A DNA stretch of 64,000 nucleotides, taken from NCBI GenBank assembly GCA_947455705.1, contig CANGPO010000001.1, forward strand, positions 1-64,000. Direction: 5' to 3'. The notes under the pieces were generated by a model. It saw nothing but the letters and a program-made list of their open reading frames with translations. It had not been told where the DNA came from and did no database searches. Both the position numbers and the translations under genes were made by a program. How positions within the stretch are numbered: the first letter of the stretch is position 1; every line of letters begins with the position of its first letter. Source of the DNA: Actinomycetota bacterium (GTDB taxonomy: Bacteria > Actinomycetota > Actinomycetes > S36-B12 > CAIYMF01). This document shows positions 22,989 through 31,607 of this stretch, piece by piece.

Positions 22989-25181
22989 TCAAGCTGTGGA
23001 TTCATCATCGACACGATGCGGCGGCTCTTCGCCATTAACAAGGGCTATCAGGGCGGCACCGAAATCGTCCAGTTTGCGTGCGCCTATTCCAGGTACCGCG
23101 AGCAAAGCCGCCGCTGTGGTGGGCAATTCCGTTGCCACGTTTTCAAGCGTCGCATCGGAGAAAACCACGAAGGCTGGAACGGAACGACGAGCAGCCTCCA
23201 GCTTTCGCCATGCCTTCAATCGATCGAACAAGTCCTCGTCGTAAGACGCAGGGCAATTCCTGCATCGACCACGCGCTGATTCCGGACCTGTAACCAAGGC
23301 CATACTGCAGACTCGACAACGGGCAGGGCCACGTCGACGTGCGCGCTCTGACTTCTTCGACCCGGATCCCTTAATCACACCGGAATCGACATCAGAAGCG
23401 ACCGCATCCTTGCCAAATGCGGCGCTGAGGAAGGGCGACGGATCACGACGTTGACGGCCCGACCGCGTGCGGGCCCACGACAGCGTCAGTACGTCACGAG
23501 CTCGGGTACAAGCCACATAAAACAGCCGTCGCTCTTCCTCAACGCGCGCAGGGGTATCGGCGTACTGAATCGGGAAGGTGCCATCCACGAGACCGACAAC
23601 GAATACCGCCGCCCACTCAAGACCTTTGGCAGCATGCACTGTCGACAATGTGACGCCATCGGCGGTGGGCGCGGCCTGGCTCGCCGCACGTGAATCAAGA
23701 TCGTCAACAAGGTCTACAAGGGTCGTATCCGCGGACGCGGCTGCGAGATCGTCAGCAAGAGTGACCAGCCGCAGCAAGTTTTCCCATCTCTCACGGACAG
23801 CCCCCGTGCCACTTGGTGGAGTGACGGTCCAATTCATCGCAGACAGAACCGCTCGCACGTCACTGGCTAGATCTCCCGAGGCACTTCCGCCGCGAGCCGC
23901 ACCCCGGATGCGGGTGATAGCTTCACGGATCTCAGCTCGTTCGAAGAATCCCGATTCACCCCGCAGCACATAGGAAATCCCCGCCTCAGCAAGTGCCTCT
24001 TCGAAAGCTTCGGACTGCGCGTTGATTCGATAGATGATCGCGATGTCGCGGGCTTGCATTCCTTGAGAAATCAGGGCGGCGATGTCCTTCGCCGTGCCGG
24101 CAGCTTCACCGGCTTCATCATCGAACACCCGTCGCTTTGGCTCGAGCCCATCGGTTCGTGTCGAACGAAGGTCAATACGAAGTTTAGACTCCTCGCCGGT
24201 GGCACTCGATAGAACGCGGTTGGCCAGCGCCACGATCTGTGGCGTCGAACGATACGAACGGACGAGTTTTGCCGCAGTTGCATGTGGAAAGCGATCTCGA
24301 AAGTTCAACAGGTATGACGAACTCGCACCCGTGAACGTGTAGATCGTCTGGCTCGCGTCACCCACGACGCACAGGTCGTCGCGATCACCCAACCACAGAT
24401 CCAGAAGCCGATGTTGAAGCGGGTTAACATCCTGGTACTCATCCACGGTGAACCAGCGATACGCCTTATGGACCTCATCGCACATGTCTGGCCTGGTATC
24501 GAGCATTCCAACCGTGATCAGAAGCACGTCTTCAAAATCGATCACACCCGACTGTGATTTGCGGTCCTCGTAGTCCTCGTAGATTGCGGCAACATTCTCG
24601 TGAGTGAGATCACCGGGTGGTTGGCGTAATGCTTCACGGGCAGCCATCGCATAATCTCGCGCCACAACTTGGGACGATTTTGCCCACTCGATTTCTGCGG
24701 CCACGTCACGGATCACACTCGGCTCAGGGAATCCTGCCTGCCTAATCAGTGGCGCAAGAATCTTCGTCTTCGACGGGAGGATTTCAGGTGGTTGACCCCC
24801 AATCACTCGGGGCCAGAAGTAGCGGAGTTGACGTAAGGAAGCCGAGTGGAAGGTACGGGCCTGCACGCCTTGGGCGCCGAGCTCAGAGAGCCGATGTCGC
24901 ATTTCGCCGGCTGCGCGGGCGGTGAACGTGACCGCCAAACTTCGCCGTGGATCATGCTGCCCGGTAAGTACTCCATAGGCAATGCGGTGTGTGATCGCTC
25001 GGGTCTTTCCCGTTCCGGCCCCAGCGAGAACCACGACGGGGCCAGACAGGGCGAGGGCAACCTCACGCTGTTCCGGATCGAGTGCGTCGAGGATCATGTC
25101 TGCCGATACGACCCGCCGTGACTCACGTGGCTGAGCGGCTAGCGACGCTGGTTCGTCAAACATGCTCGGGTCAGGGCTCAC
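22989..25181 (-). CDS. uvrD2: UvrD2-type superfamily 1 helicase with HRDC domain
   Basis: About 730 residues. Walker A is AGAGTGKT, motif II VDEYQDVNPLQ, motif III GDASQTIYTFTG, motif V STVHAAKGLEW, motif VI YVACTRARD. After the motor comes a tetracysteine zinc module (CRVC...CRNC) and a C-terminal HRDC domain with LLAVPGIGARKL. This order is that of mycobacterial UvrD2, a 3'-5' helicase; the UvrD name refers to fold. I chose GTG 25181 (AAGGA upstream); ATG 25163 is possible and 25253 is too long. It is divergent from the mycoredoxin gene and transcribed toward whiB7. Confidence 0.93.
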   Translation of the reverse strand: MSPDPSMFDEPASLAAQPRESRRVVSADMILDALDPEQREVALALSGPVVVLAGAGTGKTRAITHRIAYGVLTGQHDPRRSLAVTFTARAAGEMRHRLSELGAQGVQARTFHSASLRQLRYFWPRVIGGQPPEILPSKTKILAPLIRQAGFPEPSVIRDVAAEIEWAKSSQVVARDYAMAAREALRQPPGDLTHENVAAIYEDYEDRKSQSGVIDFEDVLLITVGMLDTRPDMCDEVHKAYRWFTVDEYQDVNPLQHRLLDLWLGDRDDLCVVGDASQTIYTFTGASSSYLLNFRDRFPHATAAKLVRSYRSTPQIVALANRVLSSATGEESKLRIDLRSTRTDGLEPKRRVFDDEAGEAAGTAKDIAALISQGMQARDIAIIYRINAQSEAFEEALAEAGISYVLRGESGFFERAEIREAITRIRGAARGGSASGDLASDVRAVLSAMNWTVTPPSGTGAVRERWENLLRLVTLADDLAAASADTTLVDLVDDLDSRAASQAAPTADGVTLSTVHAAKGLEWAAVFVVGLVDGTFPIQYADTPARVEEERRLFYVACTRARDVLTLSWARTRSGRQRRDPSPFLSAAFGKDAVASDVDSGVIKGSGSKKSERARRRGPARCRVCSMALVTGPESARGRCRNCPASYDEDLFDRLKAWRKLEAARRSVPAFVVFSDATLENVATELPTTAAALLAVPGIGARKLDDFGAALIALVNGEEPPHRVDDESTA

Positions 25182-25357
25182 TGGTACATCCTTGCAGTTT
25201 GTACCGACACGTGAAGACCGCCCGGTGGATAGGACAGCCTTCCCGCGCAGCAAAACGAACCCGCAGTACAGTCATATCTGCTGGTCGGGAATGCGAACCG
25301 CCTTGCGCATGGTTAGACAGCTAAGACCCATACGACTGAGAATGACGAGGTGCGGCC

Positions 25358-25597
25358 ATGTCCGTCACGATGTACACGACGACCTGGTGTGGATACTGCC
25401 AGCGATTGAAGGCTCAGATGGGCCGCGAAGGGATCGAATTCACCGAGGTGGATATCGAACTGAACCCGCAGGCAGCCGACTTCGTGATGTCGGTTAACGG
25501 TGGAAACCAGACTGTGCCCACCCTGCTGTTCCCTGACGGCACCGCCGCCACTAACCCCAGTATCAATGAGGTCAAGAGCCGGCTCGCTGCCAGTTAG
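25358..25597 (+). CDS. mrx1: Mycoredoxin (glutaredoxin-like)
   Basis: A 79-residue thioredoxin-fold protein with redox motif TWCGYC at residues 10-15, the cis-Pro segment TVPTLLF and the end loop DGTAATNPS. In Actinomycetota the CGYC protein beside uvrD2 is mycoredoxin-1, which reduces mycothiol mixed disulfides; mycothiol use by the host is therefore inferred. GAGG stands before ATG 25358. It is divergent from uvrD2 across 176 bases and convergent with the sensor kinase gene. Confidence 0.9.
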   Translation: MSVTMYTTTWCGYCQRLKAQMGREGIEFTEVDIELNPQAADFVMSVNGGNQTVPTLLFPDGTAATNPSINEVKSRLAAS

Positions 25598-25609
25598 CAC
25601 CCGAGTGGG

Positions 25610-27478
25610 TTAGACGAAAGCCAATGCCTTCGCCGACGTGGGCCCATAAGCGTCGGTACCGATGGCAATTGATGCGGTGAAGGCTGCGCCGCCGTGTGAG
25701 GTTGGCGTCAGTGACCAACTCGATGCCCGCTGATCAAATAGTCGACCACCGAGCCCCCGCTCGATCTGCGTTCCAACGCCGCGACCGTCGTTAACAACGG
25801 TCACGACCAGTTCGCGGGCCGGACTTTCGCGAAGTACAACCGAAACGTAAACCAGGCGCGCACCGCCATGACGACGAGCGTTCATGATCGCCTCTTCGAC
25901 AATCAGAACAATCGACTCATCGGTGTACGGCTCAGCGGCCATGACCGCTGCGGCGCGGTCTGCCACCATCCACTCGACGTCGACAATCCCAATCCAGTCT
26001 CGGCTAAGCCGAGTGATGAACTCGTTGAACGACAGCGCATCAGGTTCTGAATCTGACAGCTGAGCGATTTCTGCGTCAACACTTGCAAGTAGCGAGTAGA
26101 CCCTGCTCAGCATGGACCCGCGGAACAAGGGTTCAGCATGCCGCGGATCATCGAGGGCTTGGCGCAGAGTCATACTTGCCAACGCAAGTCTGCCTTGGAT
26201 GGGTCCGTGCAATACGGCCGCCAACCGATGACGGGCTCGCTGGGCGGCAACTTCATGGTTCATCAAATGGACATCCGCGGCCAGCCGCACTCGCTGAAGG
26301 TCACGCTTAACATCGTGATACCGCAGGACCGCGAAGTTCACCAGCCACACAGAAACTAGCGCAGTGATCACGTGCGTCACCAGAACGATCCGTCCGGTTT
26401 GCAATTCGTCGCCTAGCCCGTCTCCCACCACCGCCACAACAACTGCCGCGACCGCCGCACCCACGAGGACTGACGCTCCAACCAACTGGCGCACCTCATC
26501 TGATCGACCCGATGCACGTCGCCCCCACTTACGCCCGACAAACAAGATCAAGAAAAGAACCGATGCCAGAACGATCGTGCCCAACACCGTCGTGCGATCT
26601 GGCGTCTCGAATGACCCGTATCCAAATCGCAGGACAACGAACAACCCAATGACAGCTACGGGGGGCGGGATTTCCATCAACCATCCGCGCAGCGGCGCGT
26701 CTCGCACCTCAACTACCTGTTCGAGGGCGGCCGTCGCCTCCGGCTCGACCCACGGGTTCTTCGCATCATCTGCAACCAAATGGCTCAGAGCTCGCACGTT
26801 CCCTGCACCAAAGTTGCGGATCCGATCGGCTAAGTCCGCCTCCTGCACTTGCGCATCGACCTGCTCTGACATCGCGGTGAGATCAGCCATCAGCGCATGA
26901 AGCTTTGGTTCGATGGAGTCTCTAACGAACGCTGCGTACTTGGCCCGCATTGCCACAAGATATTCGCGCGTCCTCTGCAAGGCCGCCTGCTGTTCCGCAG
27001 TTGCGATACTCAACGCGATGAGCGATTCACGGGTTCCCAGCACGCACGACACGAGAATCGTCAACAGCACCATTCGGATCCCGGTGCCTAATCCGTAGCG
27101 GATTGCGTCTCGAAGCAATCCCGTTCCAACGTCACCGCCGGTACCTGTCCACCGGAGCACTGCGTCCGCGCTGATGTACGTCACGGTGCCAACGGTCGAC
27201 CACCAGCACATCGAGACCCATAGTCGACGGGGCACATTCCCTCGCCGCGCAAACACTGTTGCGCCGCCGAGCCATAACAGTGCACTCCCCACCAGCCACC
27301 CGATCGTTGCGGCCGCGAGCGCATAAAGGCCATGTGTATCCGGAACGAGGTGCGACAACAGTGACAGAATTGTGACCGGAGTCAGCCAGAGCCATACGCG
27401 CATCGGCTCAACGTCTCGCCGGACGGTGGATTCAGAGTCAGCCAGTGCTGGCCATGCACGGCTCAGCAGGCGGTTCAT
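25610..27478 (-). CDS. Membrane histidine kinase
   Basis: About 622 residues. An N-terminal block of four to five hydrophobic helices is followed by a cytoplasmic helical segment (about residues 175-260), a second group of helices (about 270-400), then a dimerisation helix with a likely phospho-acceptor in VLHGPIQGRLALA. The ATPase domain has EEAIMNARRHGGA (N box) and VNDGRGV (G1 box), as in the NarL-partner HisKA_3 class. ATG 27478 overlaps the response-regulator stop in ATGA, so I rejected the longer start at 27526. It should phosphorylate that regulator. The signal is unknown; two separated membrane blocks are unusual. Confidence 0.85.
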   Translation of the reverse strand: MNRLLSRAWPALADSESTVRRDVEPMRVWLWLTPVTILSLLSHLVPDTHGLYALAAATIGWLVGSALLWLGGATVFARRGNVPRRLWVSMCWWSTVGTVTYISADAVLRWTGTGGDVGTGLLRDAIRYGLGTGIRMVLLTILVSCVLGTRESLIALSIATAEQQAALQRTREYLVAMRAKYAAFVRDSIEPKLHALMADLTAMSEQVDAQVQEADLADRIRNFGAGNVRALSHLVADDAKNPWVEPEATAALEQVVEVRDAPLRGWLMEIPPPVAVIGLFVVLRFGYGSFETPDRTTVLGTIVLASVLFLILFVGRKWGRRASGRSDEVRQLVGASVLVGAAVAAVVVAVVGDGLGDELQTGRIVLVTHVITALVSVWLVNFAVLRYHDVKRDLQRVRLAADVHLMNHEVAAQRARHRLAAVLHGPIQGRLALASMTLRQALDDPRHAEPLFRGSMLSRVYSLLASVDAEIAQLSDSEPDALSFNEFITRLSRDWIGIVDVEWMVADRAAAVMAAEPYTDESIVLIVEEAIMNARRHGGARLVYVSVVLRESPARELVVTVVNDGRGVGTQIERGLGGRLFDQRASSWSLTPTSHGGAAFTASIAIGTDAYGPTSAKALAFV

Positions 27479-28194
27479 TTGACGTAGACGCGACCGGATC
27501 GCATCAGCATTGCTGCTGCGATCCATGGGTTGACGGACTCATCTGAGGTAACACCTAGGGCGTCAAACGCCTTGTCAATCGTCGTCTCGGCGGCACGCTC
27601 TGAAACACCTAACTCACTGGCTACCGCGGAGGTAGACATTCCAAGAGCGACAAGGCGCAGCACCGTGGCCTGGCTGGCGGTGACGGCAATGCGGCCATCA
27701 GCGACTTTGGTCGGCGCAACAACGTCACCGGAGTTATCAATGGCCAAAAGGATCGCGTCGTAAACCTCACTCACGGACTTGAGGTCTGACTTAACAAGAT
27801 AGATAGAACCATCGGGGATCGGCGTGCCACGGCCAACCGCCAAAATATGAGAGGCGTGGGCGCTGAGAACAATGCGCCCGATCCAAGGCCGACGTTCGGC
27901 AAGCACGTTCAGAAGTTCAGCACCGTCCGGGCCCGAACCTAAGTCGAGGTCGGAGACGACCGCATGCGGATCGAAATCATCGAGCTCTGCAAGTGCCTCT
28001 GCAACAGTTGACACCGTCAAGACATCGGCATTAGCCGACAGTGCGTCCCCAAGCACGCTTCGGGCGAATTCATCGTCGTCTACGAGTAGGACGCGCAGCC
28101 GGAAGTCATCCTCAACCACACGCAGGTGGCCGCGCCGACGTACGTCCTGAACGCGGGCTTGATCCCCAGCACGTGCAGAATCGAAGACGGACAT
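27475..28194 (-). CDS. LuxR/NarL-type response regulator
   Basis: A 239-residue regulator. The receiver domain has LLVDDDE (acidic pocket), VSDLDLG with the phospho-Asp, LSAH and YLVKSDL with the conserved Lys. The C-terminal helix-turn-helix is TASQATVLRLVALGMSTSAVASELGVS, the LuxR/NarL pattern. GAGGAG lies seven bases before ATG 28194; the longer frame to 28320 lacks family resemblance. The kinase gene starts within its stop codon. Targets are unknown; a palindrome at 28349-28369 upstream could be autoregulatory. Confidence 0.88.
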   Translation of the reverse strand: MSVFDSARAGDQARVQDVRRRGHLRVVEDDFRLRVLLVDDDEFARSVLGDALSANADVLTVSTVAEALAELDDFDPHAVVSDLDLGSGPDGAELLNVLAERRPWIGRIVLSAHASHILAVGRGTPIPDGSIYLVKSDLKSVSEVYDAILLAIDNSGDVVAPTKVADGRIAVTASQATVLRLVALGMSTSAVASELGVSERAAETTIDKAFDALGVTSDESVNPWIAAAMLMRSGRVYVK

Positions 28195-28348
28195 AGACAA
28201 CTCCTCAGACAATGCAGGTTTCGCGACACACATATCCCGCGACGGCCAGGTGGCGTGACAGCTGGTCACGGTTGAGTCCATTAGCACCCAGATCCCGACG
28301 CGATACAAGGCTGCATGCACCCATCAGGGGGACATCGAACGATCACTT

Positions 28349-28369
28349 GAACAAAATGTGCACTTGTTC
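28349..28369. promoter_or_regulatory. Inverted repeat upstream of the two-component operon
   Basis: GAACAA-N9-TTGTTC, 155 bases before the response-regulator start, in the 274-base gap toward nudC. The symmetry and spacing suit a dimeric regulator. No factor can be assigned, and nothing else is evident in this gap. Confidence 0.4.
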
Positions 28370-28468
28370 CCCCAAAGGGCCTAACGATGTCGACGTGCTC
28401 AGGTGACCCTGCGTAGTAGCCGCGCGGGCAAGATCACCATCGACAGACCTCTTGGGTGAATGGCAGAT

Positions 28469-29407
28469 CTACGGTCGCGACCATGTGACATCGAGCTCGC
28501 GTCCATACCAATGCTCGATCAGGTGGCGGGCGATGGACACTGCCGGAGGGACCCGAACCGTGCCCGCTGCACATTCGCGCGCCAGCTCCTCACGGGTAAA
28601 CCAACGCACCTCGACTATCTCGGTGCCGTCCGGCTCGGCCGCCGGTGACTGCGCCGCTAGCCGCGCTCGGTAGCCCAGCATCAAACTCGCCGGGAACGGC
28701 CACGGCTGCGACCCCAGGTAGCGCAGGCGATCAACACGAACACCAGCTTCTTCAAAGAGTTCGCGGTGAACCGTCATCTCGGCGGATTCACCAGCCTCGA
28801 CAAAACCAGCAAATGTTGAGTAGAAGCCTTCGTCCCAATCGACGCGGCGCCCGAGCAATGCGCGATCGTCATCATCAGTCACCAACACGATCACAGCAGG
28901 GTCAGATCGAGGAAAATGCTGCATGGCATCTGCTGAACAGGTGCGCGACCAGCCGGCCTGAGTTGGCTCGGTAGGCATTCCGCACCGCGGGCACATGGGA
29001 TGCGCGCGATGCCAATGCGCAAGGGCAGCAGCCGCGGTAAAGAGCCCGGCATCGCCCGCATCGAGATCGGCGCCGCACTCGCGCAGACCACGCCATTGAT
29101 ACCCTTCGGGTGCCTGCGGCTGCGCGACGTCGTCAGGCAGGAGGGCACCGATGTATGCATCCCCATCGGGTCCGACACCGAGAAGTACCTGCACCGCCCC
29201 CTGCGGTGCATCGACTGGCGATTGTTGGAGCAGTTGGACTACACCGTCAGTCGTTCTCACCAGGGCCTGACCGCGATGCAGAACGATCACTCTCGTGGAC
29301 GCCAGCTTCTGCGCCTCGATCCACCACTGCTGGTCATCGCGACGATGCTCAGCTCGATCAATATCAGCACGCGCCAAGGTCAACTGCGTTAGGAGTTCAG
29401 AAGTCAC
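28469..29407 (-). CDS. nudC: NADH pyrophosphatase NudC
   Basis: A 312-residue NUDIX enzyme that hydrolyses NADH to NMNH and AMP and can remove NAD caps from RNA. The zinc ribbon begins with CPRCG, the Nudix box is GFVEAGES to RELFEEAG, and the diagnostic SQPWPFPASLM lies downstream. The second ribbon pair is CSAD where E. coli has CSHC, so the fourth zinc cysteine appears lost. Position after uvrD2 and mrx1 matches Rv3199c, here separated from them by a two-component system. Confidence 0.92.
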   Translation of the reverse strand: MTSELLTQLTLARADIDRAEHRRDDQQWWIEAQKLASTRVIVLHRGQALVRTTDGVVQLLQQSPVDAPQGAVQVLLGVGPDGDAYIGALLPDDVAQPQAPEGYQWRGLRECGADLDAGDAGLFTAAAALAHWHRAHPMCPRCGMPTEPTQAGWSRTCSADAMQHFPRSDPAVIVLVTDDDDRALLGRRVDWDEGFYSTFAGFVEAGESAEMTVHRELFEEAGVRVDRLRYLGSQPWPFPASLMLGYRARLAAQSPAAEPDGTEIVEVRWFTREELARECAAGTVRVPPAVSIARHLIEHWYGRELDVTWSRP

Positions 29408-29528
29408 AGGTCAGACTTTACGTGCCTTGCCCATCGCACGTGCTGCACCAACATCCGGCGAGGGGCCGCATACCGCGTCAGCGTGCATGCGAGGATCGTC
29501 CTACCAGTAGTACTCACAAGGTAGGAAC

Positions 29529-30743
29529 ATGCGTCGCTTCATTGGCCAGCTCACGGGTGTGCGTGCAATTGCCGCAACCTGGGTCCTGCTTTACCACTAC
29601 CAACCGGTGTTGGCCACGATGCATCTGCTCATTCCGGGCGTCCACGACCTCTTGCGCGTTGGCCGTCTTGGTGTTGATCTCTTCTTCGCGCTATCTGGTT
29701 TCATCCTGACGCACACGTACTTGACGAAAATGGGCCCGGGCCTGAACTGGCCGCGGTCGCGGCATTTCCTCTGGCTTCGGCTCGCGCGCATCTATCCGGT
29801 GCACTTTGTCATGCTGAACGTGGCGGGGCTCGCAGTACTTGCGCAGATGAAATTTGGTGGCGCCGATGCATCTGCACGCAGTTGGTTGAACCCCACCGAC
29901 TACCTCAAACAGGTTCTCCTGCTCCAGGAGTGGGGGCCAAGCCCCACTCGCGGCTGGAACTTTCCAGCCTGGTCGCTATCCATGGAGTGGTTGGCGTATC
30001 TGCTCTTCTCATTCTTGGTCCTCGCGCTCTTCCTCATGCACGAAAAAGTCTCGACAAAGCAGCTCGCACTCCTGTGGGCCGTGTCACTGCTTCCGCTGAT
30101 GGTCTACGGAATCTTTTACACAAGCGATCCGTACTACATTTCCGGGTGGGGCTCGACGATTCGCATTTTGACGGAATTCACCGCCGGTGGCATCACGCTG
30201 TTGATCGTTCGACGATTCAGTTCGCAAACCCCCGACGGTCCACGACCGCGCGTGGAACGACTCGCGACTACCCTGTCGGTCGCACTGCCCGTTCTCATCG
30301 TTCTTGGCTCGATCGTTCTGGGTCGCATCTCTTTCCTTCAGTGGTCCATAAGCGATCTTCCGGATACTCCCAATGCAGCTGACTTGCCGCCCAAGTGGCA
30401 CTTGATCCTCGTGCCGCTACTCATTGCATGGATCGGCTCGCTTGCTCTGACTAATCGCGGACCCTCGAGGTTCCTTTCCAAAGATGTCGTGATCCTCGGT
30501 GGCTTCATCTCCTTCTCCCTCTACATGACGCATACGGTGTGGTACGGACTCTGGCGCGCGGTGATGACCAAACTGCACATCACCGGCGGTGTTCTCTACG
30601 CAGTCGGGGCGATCGGACTTGTGATCGGCGCCTTCGTCATCGCGTGGCTCATGTGGAAGTTCGTTGAAGAGCCCGCGCGCGAGTGGATGCGGCGCCGATC
30701 TGGTGAAACGGCAAAACCGGTCGAGGAAGCTGCACGGGCCTAA
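29529..30743 (+). CDS. Acyltransferase 3 family membrane protein (OafA-like)
   Basis: A 404-residue membrane acyltransferase. LTGVRAIAATWVLLYHYQP holds the conserved Arg and the catalytic His near residue 23, GVDLFFALSGFILTHTY is the second family block, and about ten hydrophobic helices follow with the last ending in a basic tail. Such proteins O-acylate cell-surface sugars or lipids. It has no glycan genes beside it, so the acceptor is unknown. The next gene starts four bases after its stop, suggesting an operon. Confidence 0.87.
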   Translation: MRRFIGQLTGVRAIAATWVLLYHYQPVLATMHLLIPGVHDLLRVGRLGVDLFFALSGFILTHTYLTKMGPGLNWPRSRHFLWLRLARIYPVHFVMLNVAGLAVLAQMKFGGADASARSWLNPTDYLKQVLLLQEWGPSPTRGWNFPAWSLSMEWLAYLLFSFLVLALFLMHEKVSTKQLALLWAVSLLPLMVYGIFYTSDPYYISGWGSTIRILTEFTAGGITLLIVRRFSSQTPDGPRPRVERLATTLSVALPVLIVLGSIVLGRISFLQWSISDLPDTPNAADLPPKWHLILVPLLIAWIGSLALTNRGPSRFLSKDVVILGGFISFSLYMTHTVWYGLWRAVMTKLHITGGVLYAVGAIGLVIGAFVIAWLMWKFVEEPAREWMRRRSGETAKPVEEAARA

Positions 30744-30747
30744 TCCA

Positions 30748-31599
30748 GTGACGATCAGACTCGCAACGTTCAACCTGCTTCACGGCGTACCGATACTCGG
30801 ACGTGCAGCAACCGATCAGCAGTTTGGTGCTGCTCTACCGCTCGGTGACGACGAACTACTCAAGGACGCGATCCGCGCCATCAACGCAGATGTGATTGGG
30901 CTCCAAGAAGTCGACGTATGGCAGCCACGCAGCACCATGGCACATCAAGTCGAGTCCGTCGCCACAGCAATGGGTGCCGAGCACTGGCTGTTCGCCGCAT
31001 CTGTGAGCGGCACACCTGGCGAGGACGGCTGGACGGAAGGCCTGGATTCTCAGATTCACGGCTCGTCTGATTTAGGTGCGTCACTGGAACAAACTCCGCT
31101 CTACGGGGTCGGGCTGGTTTCTCGACTACCAGTCCTTAGGTGGCAAACCATCCGATTCGACCCCGCCCCATTGCGCTTGCCGCTGATGATTCCGACGCAA
31201 CCACGACCGCGATTTATCAGCGTTGCCGATGAGCCACGATCGGCCATCGCGGCGGTGATCCACGGTGAATTCGGAGTATTTACCGTGGCAACCGCTCATC
31301 TGTCATTCGTGCCCGGATTCAACGTCAAACAGTTGCGACAACTACGCACGTGGCTTGCTGATTTACCCCGACCGCTGATCGTGCTTGGCGACTTCAACCT
31401 GCCCGGAAGCCTCCCCGCTCGAATAACGGGGTTCACCTCACTGGTCAAGCAGGCGACGTATCCGTCAATGCGCCCAACTGCCCAACTAGATCACATCCTC
31501 GCCGACGGGCTACCGGAAGCGAGCGTCCGAGGCAAGGCAGTGGTTCACCAATTAGTCGTCAGCGATCACGCCGCAGTGAGTGTCGACCTCGATCTTTAG
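30748..31599 (+). CDS. Endonuclease/exonuclease/phosphatase family protein
   Basis: About 283 residues of the EEP fold. The motifs in order are LATFNLLHG, LQEVD with the metal Glu, ATAHLSFVPG, LGDFNLPG and VSDHAAV with the catalytic Asp-His. GTG 30748 directly after the acyltransferase stop gives a normal N-terminus; the longer frame from 30664 lies inside the upstream gene. Members cleave phosphodiesters in nucleic acids, lipids or inositol phosphates. Its pairing with an acyltransferase suggests surface or lipid metabolism, but this is inference. Confidence 0.83.
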   Translation: MTIRLATFNLLHGVPILGRAATDQQFGAALPLGDDELLKDAIRAINADVIGLQEVDVWQPRSTMAHQVESVATAMGAEHWLFAASVSGTPGEDGWTEGLDSQIHGSSDLGASLEQTPLYGVGLVSRLPVLRWQTIRFDPAPLRLPLMIPTQPRPRFISVADEPRSAIAAVIHGEFGVFTVATAHLSFVPGFNVKQLRQLRTWLADLPRPLIVLGDFNLPGSLPARITGFTSLVKQATYPSMRPTAQLDHILADGLPEASVRGKAVVHQLVVSDHAAVSVDLDL

Positions 31600-31607
31600 A
31601 ACGATGC

